From Bagarius yarrelli (lineage: Eukaryota > Chordata > Actinopteri > Siluriformes > Sisoridae), in NCBI GenBank assembly GCA_005784505.1, contig VCAZ01000039.1:1391001-1455000 (forward strand): 64,000 bases of DNA, written 5' to 3'. The first letter of the stretch is position 1. The number at the start of each line of letters is the position of its first letter. The translations under genes and the position numbers were made by a program. Shown here one piece after another: positions 1 to 12,600 of this stretch. The notes under the pieces are model-generated. The model was not told the DNA's origin. It made no database searches and saw only the letters and a program-made list of their open reading frames with translations.

Positions 1-131
1 CGTTTGACGAGGCAGAGAAAGGTTTTGACGAGACGCTGGCTAAAGAGAAAGGCATGAACAAGGACGACAGATGCCACGGAGCGTTGCTGATTTTAAACGA
101 GCTGGTCCGCATCAGCAGCATGGAAGGAGAG
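1..131 (+). CDS. mtor: mtor exon 1 of window (5' truncated by window edge)
   Basis: Encodes about human residues 237-280 in the N-terminal HEAT region, starting FDEAEKGFDETLAKEKG and ending RISSMEGE. The first two bases complete a Thr codon from before the window. Donor GTATGC follows at 132; the exon ends on a full codon. Confidence 0.96.
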
Positions 132-3100
132 GTATGCGTCTAAATTTCCTCTTAGCTATACAACAAGCAACAGTTCAATGTTTAATATACATATCTGTCA
201 TCTTATGTCTCATTTACGGTCTGGCTATTCTTCAGCGATTGCGAGAGGAGATGGATGAAATCACACAGCAGCAGCTGGTTCACGATAAGTACTGCAAAGA
301 GCTGATGGGCTTCGGGACCAAGCCGCGCCACATCACACCCTTCACAAGCTTCCAGTCGGTGCAGCCGCCACAGTCCAACGCCTTGCTTGGGCTCCTGGGT
401 TACAGCAGCCAGCAATGTTTCCTCAGCTTCGGGTCTGTGCCAGTGCCCTCCAAGAGCACGCTGGTAGAGAGCCGCTACTGTCGCGAGCTGATGGAGGAGC
501 GCTTCGATCAAGTGCGTCACACAATTTACACAGTTATATAAAACTGTGTTTTATATAACAGCTGGATAAATATATATCTTTAACTGCATACACTGAATGA
601 TTGAAGTCAGAATTCTGCCCCTTCTCCTACTTATTAATTTTCACTTCCTTCTATTAAGACTGTTAATTTCCTGTATCTTTTCATTTCCTGTATCTTTTCA
701 TTTCCTGTATCTTTTCATTTCCTGTATGTGTTTATCAGGTGTGCCGTTGGGTGCTGAAGTACAGGACCTCTAAAAACCCTCTCATCCAGATGACTATCCT
801 CAATCTGTTGCCTCGTCTCGCAGCCTTCCAGCCTCACGCCTTCACAGGTACTGACCTCCAATAACTAAAAGGTTTTAGTTTGTTTTATTATTAAAATGAA
901 ATAAAAATAAAACTGATTTTAATATTTGTTGAAGTTAAAAAAAAAGGCTAATACCAGCTTTCTAATTGGTCCAATTCCTTCTCATGGCTATTAGACATTT
1001 ACAGAATTTGGCAAATATCTAATTTTATATTAAATTTTTTAGTAAGCAGTTGAAGGTTAGGAGCCTTGCTAAGGCCTAGCAGTGGCAGCTTGTTGAAGGT
1101 GGGATTTGAACCCATAATATTCTGATCGGCAGCCTTACGCCTGCACTAATAATAATGATTTAAGTTGCTCACACACACACACACACACACACATTGTAAC
1201 CACATAATTCCTGCTACCTGTTTTTCACCCAAATGAGGATGGGTTCTCTGTTGGGTCTGGTTCCCCTCAAGGTTTCTTCCTATTTCCATCTCAGGGAGTT
1301 TTTCCTTGCCACCATCGCTACCGGCTTGCTCATCAGGGACAAACTGATTTCTGTTTCATTTTCATCTTATAATTTCTTCGATTGTGTAAAGCTGCTTTGT
1401 GACAGTCACCATTGTAAAAAGCGCCATACAAATAAAATTGAATTGAATTGAATTGAATTGATCTACTACGTCCCCCAAGCGTCATTAACAATATATTGTT
1501 CTGTGTGTTCTCAGACCAGTATCTGTCAGACACGATGAGTCACCTGCTGGGCTGTCTAAAGAAAGAGAAAGAGCGCACGGCTGCTTTTCAAGCCCTCGGT
1601 TTATTAGTGGTGGCCGTAAGGACTGAAATCCAGCCCTACCTTTCCAAGATTCTCGAGATTATTAAAGCAGCCCTGCCACCTAAAGACTTTGCACATAAGT
1701 AAGAGCTAATAAACATCTTCAGTGTTTTACTTTTTAAATTCTTTTCTCTCCATTAGACCTTTTTTTTTTGCTCAGGATAGAAAAGAGCAACTGACAATAA
1801 ACTATGAATATAATATACACTGTTGCTATATAGGTAATACTCTGACTATTTCTTTCTCATTTTTAGGAGACAGAAGAGCATGCAGGTTGATGCTACTGTC
1901 TTCACCTGTATCAGCATGCTGTCCCGAGCTATGGGACCCAGCATTCATCAAGATATTAAGGAACTTCTCGAGCCAATGTTAGCTGTTGGACTTAGGTAAT
2001 AATTAACTCGATTAAATCAGTCATTTCTTCCTTCAAAATCCAGTGTTCGCTTAAAATAACTAATGCATATTGTCAAAAACAATCCCTAACGCTCCAAAAA
2101 TAGTGTTAATGCACCACACAATGACAATTTAATAATGTATTTGCTGGTAAACAAATATCTACCTTAAAATGCCTGTATTTTTATTGTTTTGTCTATAAAA
2201 CCATTTGTCATTTGTTGATCTCAGCTACTAGTATAATTTTTTCTTGTATTATTTTTCTTTTTTTTTTCTTCTATTCCTTAATGTCTTAATGCCTGTTGCG
2301 TATCTCTGTATCCTAGCCCTGCTCTGACAGCCGTACTCTACGACCTGAGCCGTCAAATCCCCCAACTTAAGAAAGATATACAGGACGGGTTGCTTAAGAT
2401 GTTGTCGCTGGTGCTGATGCACAAACCACTACGCCATCCTGGCATGCCCAAAGGCCTTGCACACCAGCTGGCCTCACCCAGCCTTACCAACATCCCCGAG
2501 GCCAGCGATGTGGGCAGCATCACTCTGGCACTGCGCACCCTGGGCAGCTTCGAGTTTGAAGGTAGAATATAGTTTTTTACTTATCTCTCTTTTAAGTGCC
2601 CACCCCTTTAACTGTTTTGGTGTGTAGATAATACATGTTCATTGTATTGAAACATAAATCTGTCAGTGGAGAGTTAAAAAGAAAACATGGCAACCTTAGT
2701 AAAGATGCTGTTATGTGCTAGGCTAGCAAACCACATGATAAATGCTCAATTTTGAACTCATCCTGCATTAACCTTCTTCATCTTGTGACTATTTTCAGGT
2801 CATTCCTTAACGCAGTTTGTGCGGCACTGCGCCGATCACTTTCTGAACAGCGAGCACAAAGAAATCCGCATGGAGGCGGCACGGACTTGCTCGCGTCTTC
2901 TCACGCCTTCCATCCACTTGATCAGTGGCCACGGCCATGTGGTCAGCCAGACGGCCGTGCAGGTGGTAGCTGATGTCCTCAGCAAACTTCTGGTAGTCGG
3001 CATCACAGATCCAGGTGAGAAAAATGATCATTTTAATTGTTTCTGTTGATGATAACAGTGTATGTTGTACAGCAGTGCAAATCATATGTCAGGGGCAAGC

Positions 3101-6100
3101 AAAATTTAAGCCCAACATCTCCGGGCTATTGTCTTTCAATCGTGCTACCAAAAATAAATCCTCACCGTGCACATCGGGCTATTTCATAGGGAGAAAAATT
3201 ATATTTTAACACTTGCATTTTCTCACAAATAGTGAGGTAATGATGGTGTATGTAAGTTTTGGTCATCTGGGAGTCACTGTCAGTATGTGGGGCATTAAAA
3301 CTGTGTTTAAATGTGCGCTCGTTTTTTACTTTCACTTTTCATTTGCAATTGTGCAAACTGTGCACTATAATAAATGGCAGTACTGATTTTACGCATTTGT
3401 CAGTGACGCTCTGAATTCCTTGACATCGTCCTGTCATCGAGTGCTATCGAGATGTGAAAAGACCTGATCAGCAGAACAAAGAATGTTCTTGAGCCAAATC
3501 ACTCTATCTTGCCTTTAAATTGGAGTTGAAGCTGCATATAATAATGCAGCTTAAATCCATTAGTCGTGCATGTTTTTTCTATTTAAACTACTTAAGCCTT
3601 TTCAGCACAAACTTCAGATCATGTTACCTCCTGTTCCTTTCTGAACGAATTCTCAAATAGTCCAGTTTATTACTACTAAGTATTACTAAAGACCCAGTGG
3701 CTGTTTAAAAATTGGTGCGACGTGTTAATGAGCGAGAGTGTGTACACTACTGCAAGTATACTTTATCAGATCTCGTTCGTTTATCTGAGCAATAAAAATG
3801 ATGTCATTTTCACACACATTTCCCAATAATTTTTGTCCGATAAATATTGTGCATCCCTACTTTAAAGTATTTATACTATGGATAAAAGAAAGAAGATGGA
3901 AGAAAAAATGCCTTTCGTTTTAGAAAGGTGTCAGGAATGTGTCAGTATGTCGGTATGACTGTATATGGAAATGTAAAGTAGCAGCATCAATTATCAGTCC
4001 ATTTTATGATGAAAGCAATGCCACGGGAAGATCCAGCAAAATTATTTTTATACTGTTTACCTAGAATGGTTCTATAAACACACCTGATTTATGCACCTTT
4101 TTTTCCCACCAGTTTTTGTTTGTATTAAGCGCGTGTCTGTATTGCTAGTGTGATATTTGGACTTGTAGGCTAACTGTACAGTCAGCAGATTTTTCCAGTG
4201 TTCCATCTCGGTCCTACCACTAACTGTAATTTTCATTCCCAGATCCCGACATCCGTTACTGCGTGTTGGCATCCCTGGACGAACGCTTTGACGCCCACCT
4301 GGCACAGGCAGAGAACCTGCAAGCTCTCTTTGTGGCACTAAATGATGAAGTGTTTGAAATCCGAGAGCTGGCCATCTGCACAATCGGCCGCCTCAGCAGC
4401 ATGAATCCAGCCTTCGTCATGCCCTTTCTGCGGAAGATGCTGATTCAGGTTTCGTTTCACATCTTAAATAAATTCTCCATGTTTAAATTGGCCATTTAAA
4501 CCTCCTGAAATAAAGTAGTAGTTCAATAAAACATGAATTTAAACATCAAGTCATACTTTGAGGCAGGTAGTTTCCTTAACAAATGATTCTTTTTCTTAGG
4601 GTGTAGTTTCATAAGCTGCCAGCAGATGGAGTGACGATTCAATAGCAATACGCCTAATAAGGACAATTATTACGGCAACATAGTTTTTGTAACAGTTTTT
4701 TTTTTTCAATTCCGTTTCCCTTTACTTTATTTTACTCTCTCCTGTAAGGCATTTTATTTTAAAGGGTGTACAGGTTGCCGTTTTGCATGTAATTTTACAT
4801 TCCTTTAAAACTTTAGGTTTGGGAAATACTATTATGTTTTTTTGCAAACCTAGTGTATGGGTTTGTTATTGCCTTATACAGCGGTAACATTATTTATTTA
4901 TTAATTGTTTCAGATCTTGACTGAACTGGAACACAGCGGCGTGGGCCGGAACAAGGAGCAGAGTGCCCGCATGCTGGGCCACCTGGTGTCCAATGCCCCT
5001 CGGCTTATCAGGCCTTACATGGAGCCCATTCTCAAAGTATAATCATATAACATATTCTGTGTTAGACCAATAGTGTAATAACTATTTATTTATTTATTTA
5101 TTTGTAGCTATAATTGCCACAGTAATTGTCTACAATTATGGGCCATTTAAAGTATATCCAGGTTCTAGTGTTTTTGGTGTTATGTATATAATAAATTCTA
5201 TATTCACATTTAGTTGCTTTTTGAACCGTTTTGTTGCTAAAGTTGATGTAATTTCTGTTAATAAGATTATTGAATCTCATCACTGTTTTTTATTCAGGCA
5301 CTCATCCTAAAGCTGAAGGATCCGGACCCTAACCCTGGAGTAGTCATTAGTGTTCTAGCCACCATTGGGGAGTTGGCTCAGGTATGAACCTTTTGCACCG
5401 TACTAACCCTGTGACCCCCTATATGGAAATTATCTCATGCGCTGTGGTTATCAGGGCTACCGCGAGCTACCATACTGTGGCAGGGTTACGAAAACATCTG
5501 GATGTAGCCATGCAGGGCTCTAGGACATAGTGAACTTGTTTATAAAGTTTTGAAGTGAACATATAGGAGAATGAGGGTCAGTCAACCTGTTATAAAATGG
5601 TTATGACTAAAATCATAAAGTATTGTTACAAAGAAAGGACATTTATTTAATAAGGTGTTCCAATTTGTGTTTGTGTTTTCAGGTGAGTGGACTGGAGATG
5701 AGAAAGTGGATGGATGAGCTTTTCCCTATTATCATGGACATGCTTCAGGACTCGTCCTCCTTGGCCAAAAGACAGGTATTTAGAGACCCAGTGGGCAAAA
5801 CAAAGTCCAGATCTGGCACAGAATCTGTCATTTGTGATAGAACGCCACTAACAACAGTGAGAAGTAATTTTCCGGTTCATTTCCTTTTCCCCGCTTCTAA
5901 TGATCTTTTATTAGTCTTGTAAAGCTGTTTATATACGCAGGTCTGCATAGTTTTTATTTGCAAAATCGCCCCCTACAGTAAATGAAACAGCGCCGTTGGT
6001 CACGGAATGATCATTACGAGCGGTATATTGCTTTTTCCCCGCTTCTCACCTCTCCGTGGCACAGCTTCTGTTGTAAAGCTTGACAAAAATGACTAAACCA

Positions 6101-9100
6101 CATTAAGCTGTTGGATGGCACCGACTTTAGAGCAGGTGCTGTGAAACTGTAGCAGTTAACATAACTATGATAAGGTCCAGTTCCTATATTAAATAACTTT
6201 TCCCGCTACAGCAGTCAGAGAGCTTATAAATTTAAGTAGATTTTTTGTTTTTGTTTTTTTTGAAAGAAAGCAGAAGCCAAAGAAAAAAATATCCTTACTT
6301 CTTAGCTGCAGCTCCTGTTTTCTCAATAAGAAGGGGTTTTTTTTCCAGCTGTGTGGTGTAGCGTGAGCGGCAAAATGACCTGAAGGAGTTATAGATGTAG
6401 ATACCCACTGCCAAATACTTAATACTTTTTAACCCGTTTTTACTGTAATATTTACGAAATGCTAATGCTAATTAGTGCCAGAATTATCTTTGTTCTAAGC
6501 TTTGGGTAACTTAAAGGAGTTTTTATCAGTAACCGCTGTCATTTTGTCATCCACCAGGTGGCGCTGTGGACTCTGGGCCAGCAGGTGGCCAGTACGGGCT
6601 ATGTAGTGGAGCCTTACAGAAAGTATCCATCTTTGTTGGAGGTTCTGCTGAACTTCCTGAAAACAGAGCAGAATCAGGGCATCAGGCGAGAGGTGAGAAA
6701 TGCGAGGGGCCTCATGGTGGAGATTTCATTCCAACTTTTACATCGAAGAACCGAACGTTGGCTCATCTTTCGAACTTATTTGAAATAATGCCGTGTGAAC
6801 ACACACACAACACACACACACACACCTGCCTATACTATTTTAAACCCGTGCCCTTGAAACCCGTGCATTACATTACTGCCATGTTTTTAGAACCCTCTTT
6901 CTCTGCTAAGTGAAATAGTTAAGGTGAGGGTGCTTTGGCAGATGCCTGACTGTAGACTGGAGATCCATTCAAAATATTTCAGTGGTATCGTCTTTCTAGT
7001 GGGTAGAATTCTCGGTCTAAGACTTATTTGGCCAATTATTTTTTTTTTTTTTGTATTTTTACTTGCGGTTATTATAACATTATAAGAAATGCAAATAACA
7101 TGTCGTATTAACAGTAAATAATGTATGTAGAGTCTTAGTTTATAAGCGATTCTAGCTTTAGTTACACCAAAATTTATGGGGTTTTTTCAATGCCGAGGGC
7201 TGAAAGTACCTTCAAATCTTGAGCATAACGTTTCAGCTAAAATTCATTTTCAAGATTTTTCTAATTTAATTTATCATTTTCGTTTCGTTAGTCTCTTGGT
7301 CCCTTTAGCCAGTTTTTACATCTGTCAATATATGCAGCTTTTTTACCTCCAAGAATATATAAATATATATTTTTGGAAAAATAATTTATAATTGAGTCGG
7401 TAAAATTCCAGATTTTGTTGTTGGATTTAAGCTCCACTCCTTTAGTAAAGATTTCCACTCCAATTTGGAGCTTGAATGCGAGATCTCTGTTCATTTAGCT
7501 ACAATAGCATTAATGAGATCAGGTAAGGACGCCTGTGGTTCAGTCTGCGCTCCAGTTCATCCCGAAGGTGTTCACTGGTGTTAAGGTCAGCGTTCTGTAC
7601 AGTCCACTCCATGTCTTTATGCAGCTCAGGGGTTTGGTGCACAGGTGTCTTGTCTTGTATTGTACAAAGACTTTGTAGACAACCGTGTGCTTCCACATTT
7701 GTAGAAACATTTTGGAGATGAGCCACATATGGATCTGATTATCAAGTGTCCACAACGATTTATAACATAGTCTACTTTTCTTGGTCAATAGTAAATTTTA
7801 TCTAAAATTAAATCAATTTAATCAGTCCACATATAATTCACAGCACAGTAAAATTAGTTTCTTCGCATATCCTATCTCAGAAAGTTGGGGGTCAGAGCGC
7901 AGGGTCAGTTATGATACAGCACCCCAGGAACAGGAAGGGTTAAGGGTCCTGCTCAAGGACCCAACAGTGGCATACTGGTGGTGGTGGGGTTTGAACCCAG
8001 GTCTTCCGATCAACAGCAGTCTATTTCCCAAAACCCGCAGCACAGCGTATTATGCTTCGTTTTGAGCTTCTGCTTTTTCTTTTGCAGGCCATCCGTGTGC
8101 TCGGACTTCTTGGCGCACTCGACCCCTATAAGCACAAGGTCAACATTGGCATGATTGACCAATCACGTGATGCTTCTGCTGTGAGTCTTTCGGAATCCAA
8201 GTCCAGTCAGGACTCTGGTAAGTACAGCTTTTTTGGGGGGAGCATTTTGTCTTTGTTTCTAGGACAGAGAGACGAAATGTGGGAGATAGAAAGGTGGGGG
8301 CGTTTGGTGGTACCGGAGAAGACCCGAATTGGGTCGCCTGGATTAAATTGCGCATGCAGGCGCCCTCAACCCACTGCACTACTGCACCAGCCGTAAAATT
8401 GCATTTATTTAACTCAATCAAACAGTTGCTTTAATCAGAATTCTTATTAGAGTTCTTTCTAACTGTATAATCCTATATTTATATTGTGCTTAAGAGGGTC
8501 ACATTTCTATCCTATAAAGTTTCCGGGAAACTTTTTTGTAAACTTTGCACTTTTCTAGAAGCACAATAATAGAATAATACGCAAAGATTACGCCACCTGT
8601 TGTTTAAAACACTTTTTTGTCCAATCTTCAGGCCCATTTATCAATTTAAGCGGCTCACTTTTTATGCTAAGCTTCTTAGCATTGTCGCTTCACCAGGTGC
8701 AGAACGCGACGCACGCAACCGACATGTCCGGACATCAATCCCACAATTCATTTTTATTCAACATGTTGGTATCTTTGGTCTTTAAAAAAAACCTTAAGCA
8801 ATGATGATTTTTTTTTTTTTTTTCTCCACTTTCAAAAAAAACATTTCAAAAAAGTCAGACCACAGAAATGCAGCGTTAAAAGCTTTTTCGGAAAGACGTT
8901 ATGTAAATACTGCAGATGGGCCGCATTAATCGACTGTGTTGTAGATTTGCGGAAAAAATTCAGCATCGTTTTCCATGTCGTGTGATGGAACGTTCGGTTT
9001 ATTGCTCATACGACATGAGGAGCATAGTTTAGCGCTTACACACGATGGGTGACACTAGGCGTTGCTGAGGCTGGTTCCTTTTCGAGGACCAGATTTTCGA

Positions 9101-9627
9101 GTTGATAAATCAAGTTTGAAAGTCATATCAATATTTAAAAAACAAGATTTTTCCCCCAGCCAGATGTAGCCTTGCACATGTACCAAAGTTAATTGTTTAA
9201 GTGCCTCCATTAAGATTGCAAAAATGATCTGCCTTGGTAGCTCGTGCATTTAGTCTCGAGACATGAAAACGCCCTTAGACCGCATTCGCAAATTTCTGTG
9301 GCTTCACCGATAAGCATTCATATACTCTCCGTATGACTCAAGTAATCATTATGTAATGTCTCCAATTAAAATGTTTAAAATGATGTCATTGTTAATTTAT
9401 TTTTGTTTGATCGTGATCTGCTGCGGGGACAGAATTGCACATAACTGAGGGACGACTGGTTTTATCCAGATAACTCCAGCCCATGCATGCATGTCACGCA
9501 ACTGTCTTAATACATAACATATATGTCTGCACTTATACACGAGGTCTGAATACCGCCGTGTCCTACGTTAGGATTAACTGCGCCGAAGCGCAGCTCCGAA
9601 TACAACCTCAAAGCCCTTTTAAACTGT

Positions 9628-9660
<33 letters not shown>

Positions 9661-12600
9661 GTGAAGAGAGAGCTAATGGTTTTAACAGTGGGGCTACATG
9701 AAGGAGCAGGAAGTGGGAGATATCTCCCCTTAGAGAGCTTAGGTTTCAGTAAAGGCCAGTGTCTGGGGCACTCTGTCAGCATGTGCTGCTGCTGCAGCCT
9801 GGAATACTGCTTCGAAGTGCTCACGCGCTTTCCCTCATATTCGCTAAACTATGCGTTGGCCGCTTTAGTAAGAAGCCTCGTGAAATAAGATTCATGATGG
9901 GTAAAGTCTAGGGACGGGCAATATTGAAGAAAAATACGTTATGCGATAGCATGCTAACTAATGCGATATTTTAGAAAATGTTTCCCTTTTGCGCCGTCAC
10001 TCAAGATTTACATGTTCTACACAGAACTTCAATGTGCATCTGGTCATCCCTTTTAAAACAGAAATTAGGACTGCACAATATTGGACATACCACACATACT
10101 TCCAGACTTTATAGTGTGTGAAACCATGTATGACAGTAGCTGTCACTACTGGGCCCCTGAGAAAGGCCCTTAACCCCCAAGTATGCGAGGCGAGTATGTC
10201 TGTCGGCGTCTGAATCCTTAGTGCTTAGTTCCCCAATGACCTACTACTCCCCCCTGGATTTTAAAGTATGAATATGATAAACAATTTACTATCCCAATTT
10301 TTTATTATTTATTTACTGTTACTATGAGGCGGCCGGAGAGACGACTTGTCATATGTGGAAATTTTCAAGTGCTTAATGTAAAAATGCACTAGTTTTAATA
10401 TTTATTTAAGTTAAACTTATGCTGTGTGTGAGTATTAACATGTGTGGACATAGTACGTCCAAATTTTATTCATACTACCTGTAACCATACTGTATAGAAC
10501 ATATTTTTAAAACAGTGAGGAAATACATGCTTACAGAAATCTAGTACATATTTTAGTATGTGACTTTAGACCGAACATCTATTTATTTATTTATATATTT
10601 TTTAATCCTACTGAGCCACTAGGGGGTTAAGGGGCTTCCTCAGGGGCCCAGTAGTGACAGCTCTGTCATACATAATCTTATAATACAATGATTCATAAAT
10701 TAAACATTCTCTGTTTTTACACGGCTGCATATTTCCTTTTACCAGCATCCTTTTGTTTCCACAATTTCATCAGACATCTTAAACTTCCTCCCACCATTTC
10801 TGGCACCCTGGAGTTTACTAGTCTAAAATCAGTGGATATCAAGAGCCTATGATCCCCCAGCCCTAATTTTACTAACTTTCCCATCAGCCAGACACACAAC
10901 ATTGTTCATGCCAACATCAAACGCCCTCAGCGATTTTATAAGGGCACTGGGTGTTGTGTGTGTGTGTGTATGTGTTTTCAGGGGGAATCACCTAAGGAGA
11001 TGAAGTCATACATGCTCATAAAAAAACAAAAAACCAACAGCCTCTAAACATGTACAAACTCAGACGCACAAACATACAAGTACTTATTTAACGTGCTTGT
11101 TAAGCCACCCTGACATTTATACAACTGCAGGAAGTACACAGCCACAAACCACAGTGTCTCACGGGCTACCCAAACTCGTTCTCAGTGGCCAGTTTAAAAC
11201 ACCCCCACCCCCGAGAAAGTACAAGATCTTCTGTAGTTTTTTTTAAATTTATTTTTTTTTTTTTTTACTTTTTTTAGCTGCAGAGGTCATTTCCAAAGCG
11301 AGCGCAAACGGCCTGTGCAGATTTATTACCGCTTTAGCTACAGCTAACAAGGTTTCGAGTTACATTTATTACGTCGCCTAAAGCCGTCACTTCTTAAGCT
11401 GTCCGGCTGAAGTGTCTCCATCACTTCCACGGGAGACGACGCGTGAACGCTTAACGGCAAAACGGCAGCGAGAAAGTAATCCGATTTACCATCAGTCCAA
11501 ATAACGTCATCGATCTGTTGCTCATTTAAGTTTCCACAAAAACTTTTACGGTTCAACCTTCTGGTTTTGAACAGCTTTGGAATCTTAGAAATAAACTTAA
11601 GTTTTGCCTAAACGTTAAACAGAAATTCTTGGGTTCTGCCTGTTTCAGGTTTATTATAAAGTGCCTTTGACAGGTGTGGACTCATGGGGGAGATTTCAAG
11701 CAGAAGATCTTATCCAGCTGCTTTGTCTGACTTTCTGCTATAAAATAAAAGAGTTCAGGAGCGTCGTTTTGGGCAGCCATTTTATATCTTTTGATGTAAA
11801 AAAATATTCCAGTCTGATTGTTTTGTCAAATCCTATCCATTTGCAGTTCTTTAAAGAAAGACTTGAGCCTTTTTTTTTTTTTTATGTAAAAGGTCTTACA
11901 AAAGCCAACAAAACAGACATTTCACATATAAGTTTAAGGATCCGTCTGATGACATAAAATCTGACACTTATGATGGTGTAACTCTTATAGATTCCCGAGA
12001 TGCCACTTCCTTAACGTCACAGGACACCTGGATGTGCTTAACAAAAGCCTACAAATTGCCTTGCATGATATAAATTTCACCGCTAGTTAAAAAAAATTGC
12101 CGCTAGTCACATCCTGTTTTTCATTTTCTTGGGCACTAAAGATTTACTCGTGTTTTTTTTTTTTTTTTTTTTTTCATATGTGTTCTTTTCTCTAGCCGAC
12201 TACAGCACCAGCGAAATGCTGGTCAACATGGGAAACTTACCTCTGGACGAGTTTTACCCGGCTGTCGCCATAGTGACGCTGATGCGTATCCTACGTGACC
12301 CGTCGCTCTCCAATCACCACACCATGGTGGTGCAGGCCGTCACGTTCATTTTCAAGTCATTGGGTCTGAAGTGCGTGCAGTTCTTGCCGCAGGTCATGCC
12401 TACGTTCCTCAACGTCATTCGAGTGTGTGACACCAGCATTAAAGAAGTAAGCAGGCGCGCCGTGGTCTTATGGACCTGGGGCAAATTTATTACGGTGTAA
12501 TTACATGATACCCTGTTGTAATACATGAGTTTGCTGTATGTGTTTTTTTTTTTTTTTTTTTTTTTGAAGCGTGTATATTCCATATATTAAGCAAACAGCA

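Larger units (their letters stand above)
848..1514 (+). other. mtor intron, repeat-filled
   Basis: Holds the SINE fragment, (CA)n tract and retrotransposon tail listed separately; nothing else recognised. Confidence 0.9.
6693..8087 (+). other. mtor intron, 1.4 kb
   Basis: Contains an imperfect (AC)n near 6799-6824, a TIR-element copy at 7425-7765 and a reverse SINE at 7915-8035. Confidence 0.85.
8218..12195 (+). other. mtor intron, 4.0 kb
   Basis: Contains a 30-base poly-T (9630-9659), an inverted pair at 10116-10185 and 10612-10690, a short (GT)n near 10955, and cgatatt-type repeat scraps at 9905-9975 and 10070-10100. No gene seen; the open frames are low-complexity or short. Confidence 0.8.

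Noticed and set aside
203..520. - strand ORF of 105 codons opposite mtor exon 2
   Set aside because: Shadow of a conserved coding exon on the other strand; no independent similarity.
667..726. CRISPR-like spaced repeats
   Set aside because: The tandem repeat is contiguous without spacers, and the DNA is vertebrate.
9483..9824. Overlapping ORFs on both strands containing poly-Phe or poly-Lys
   Set aside because: Produced by the T tract at 9630-9659; low-complexity, no family.
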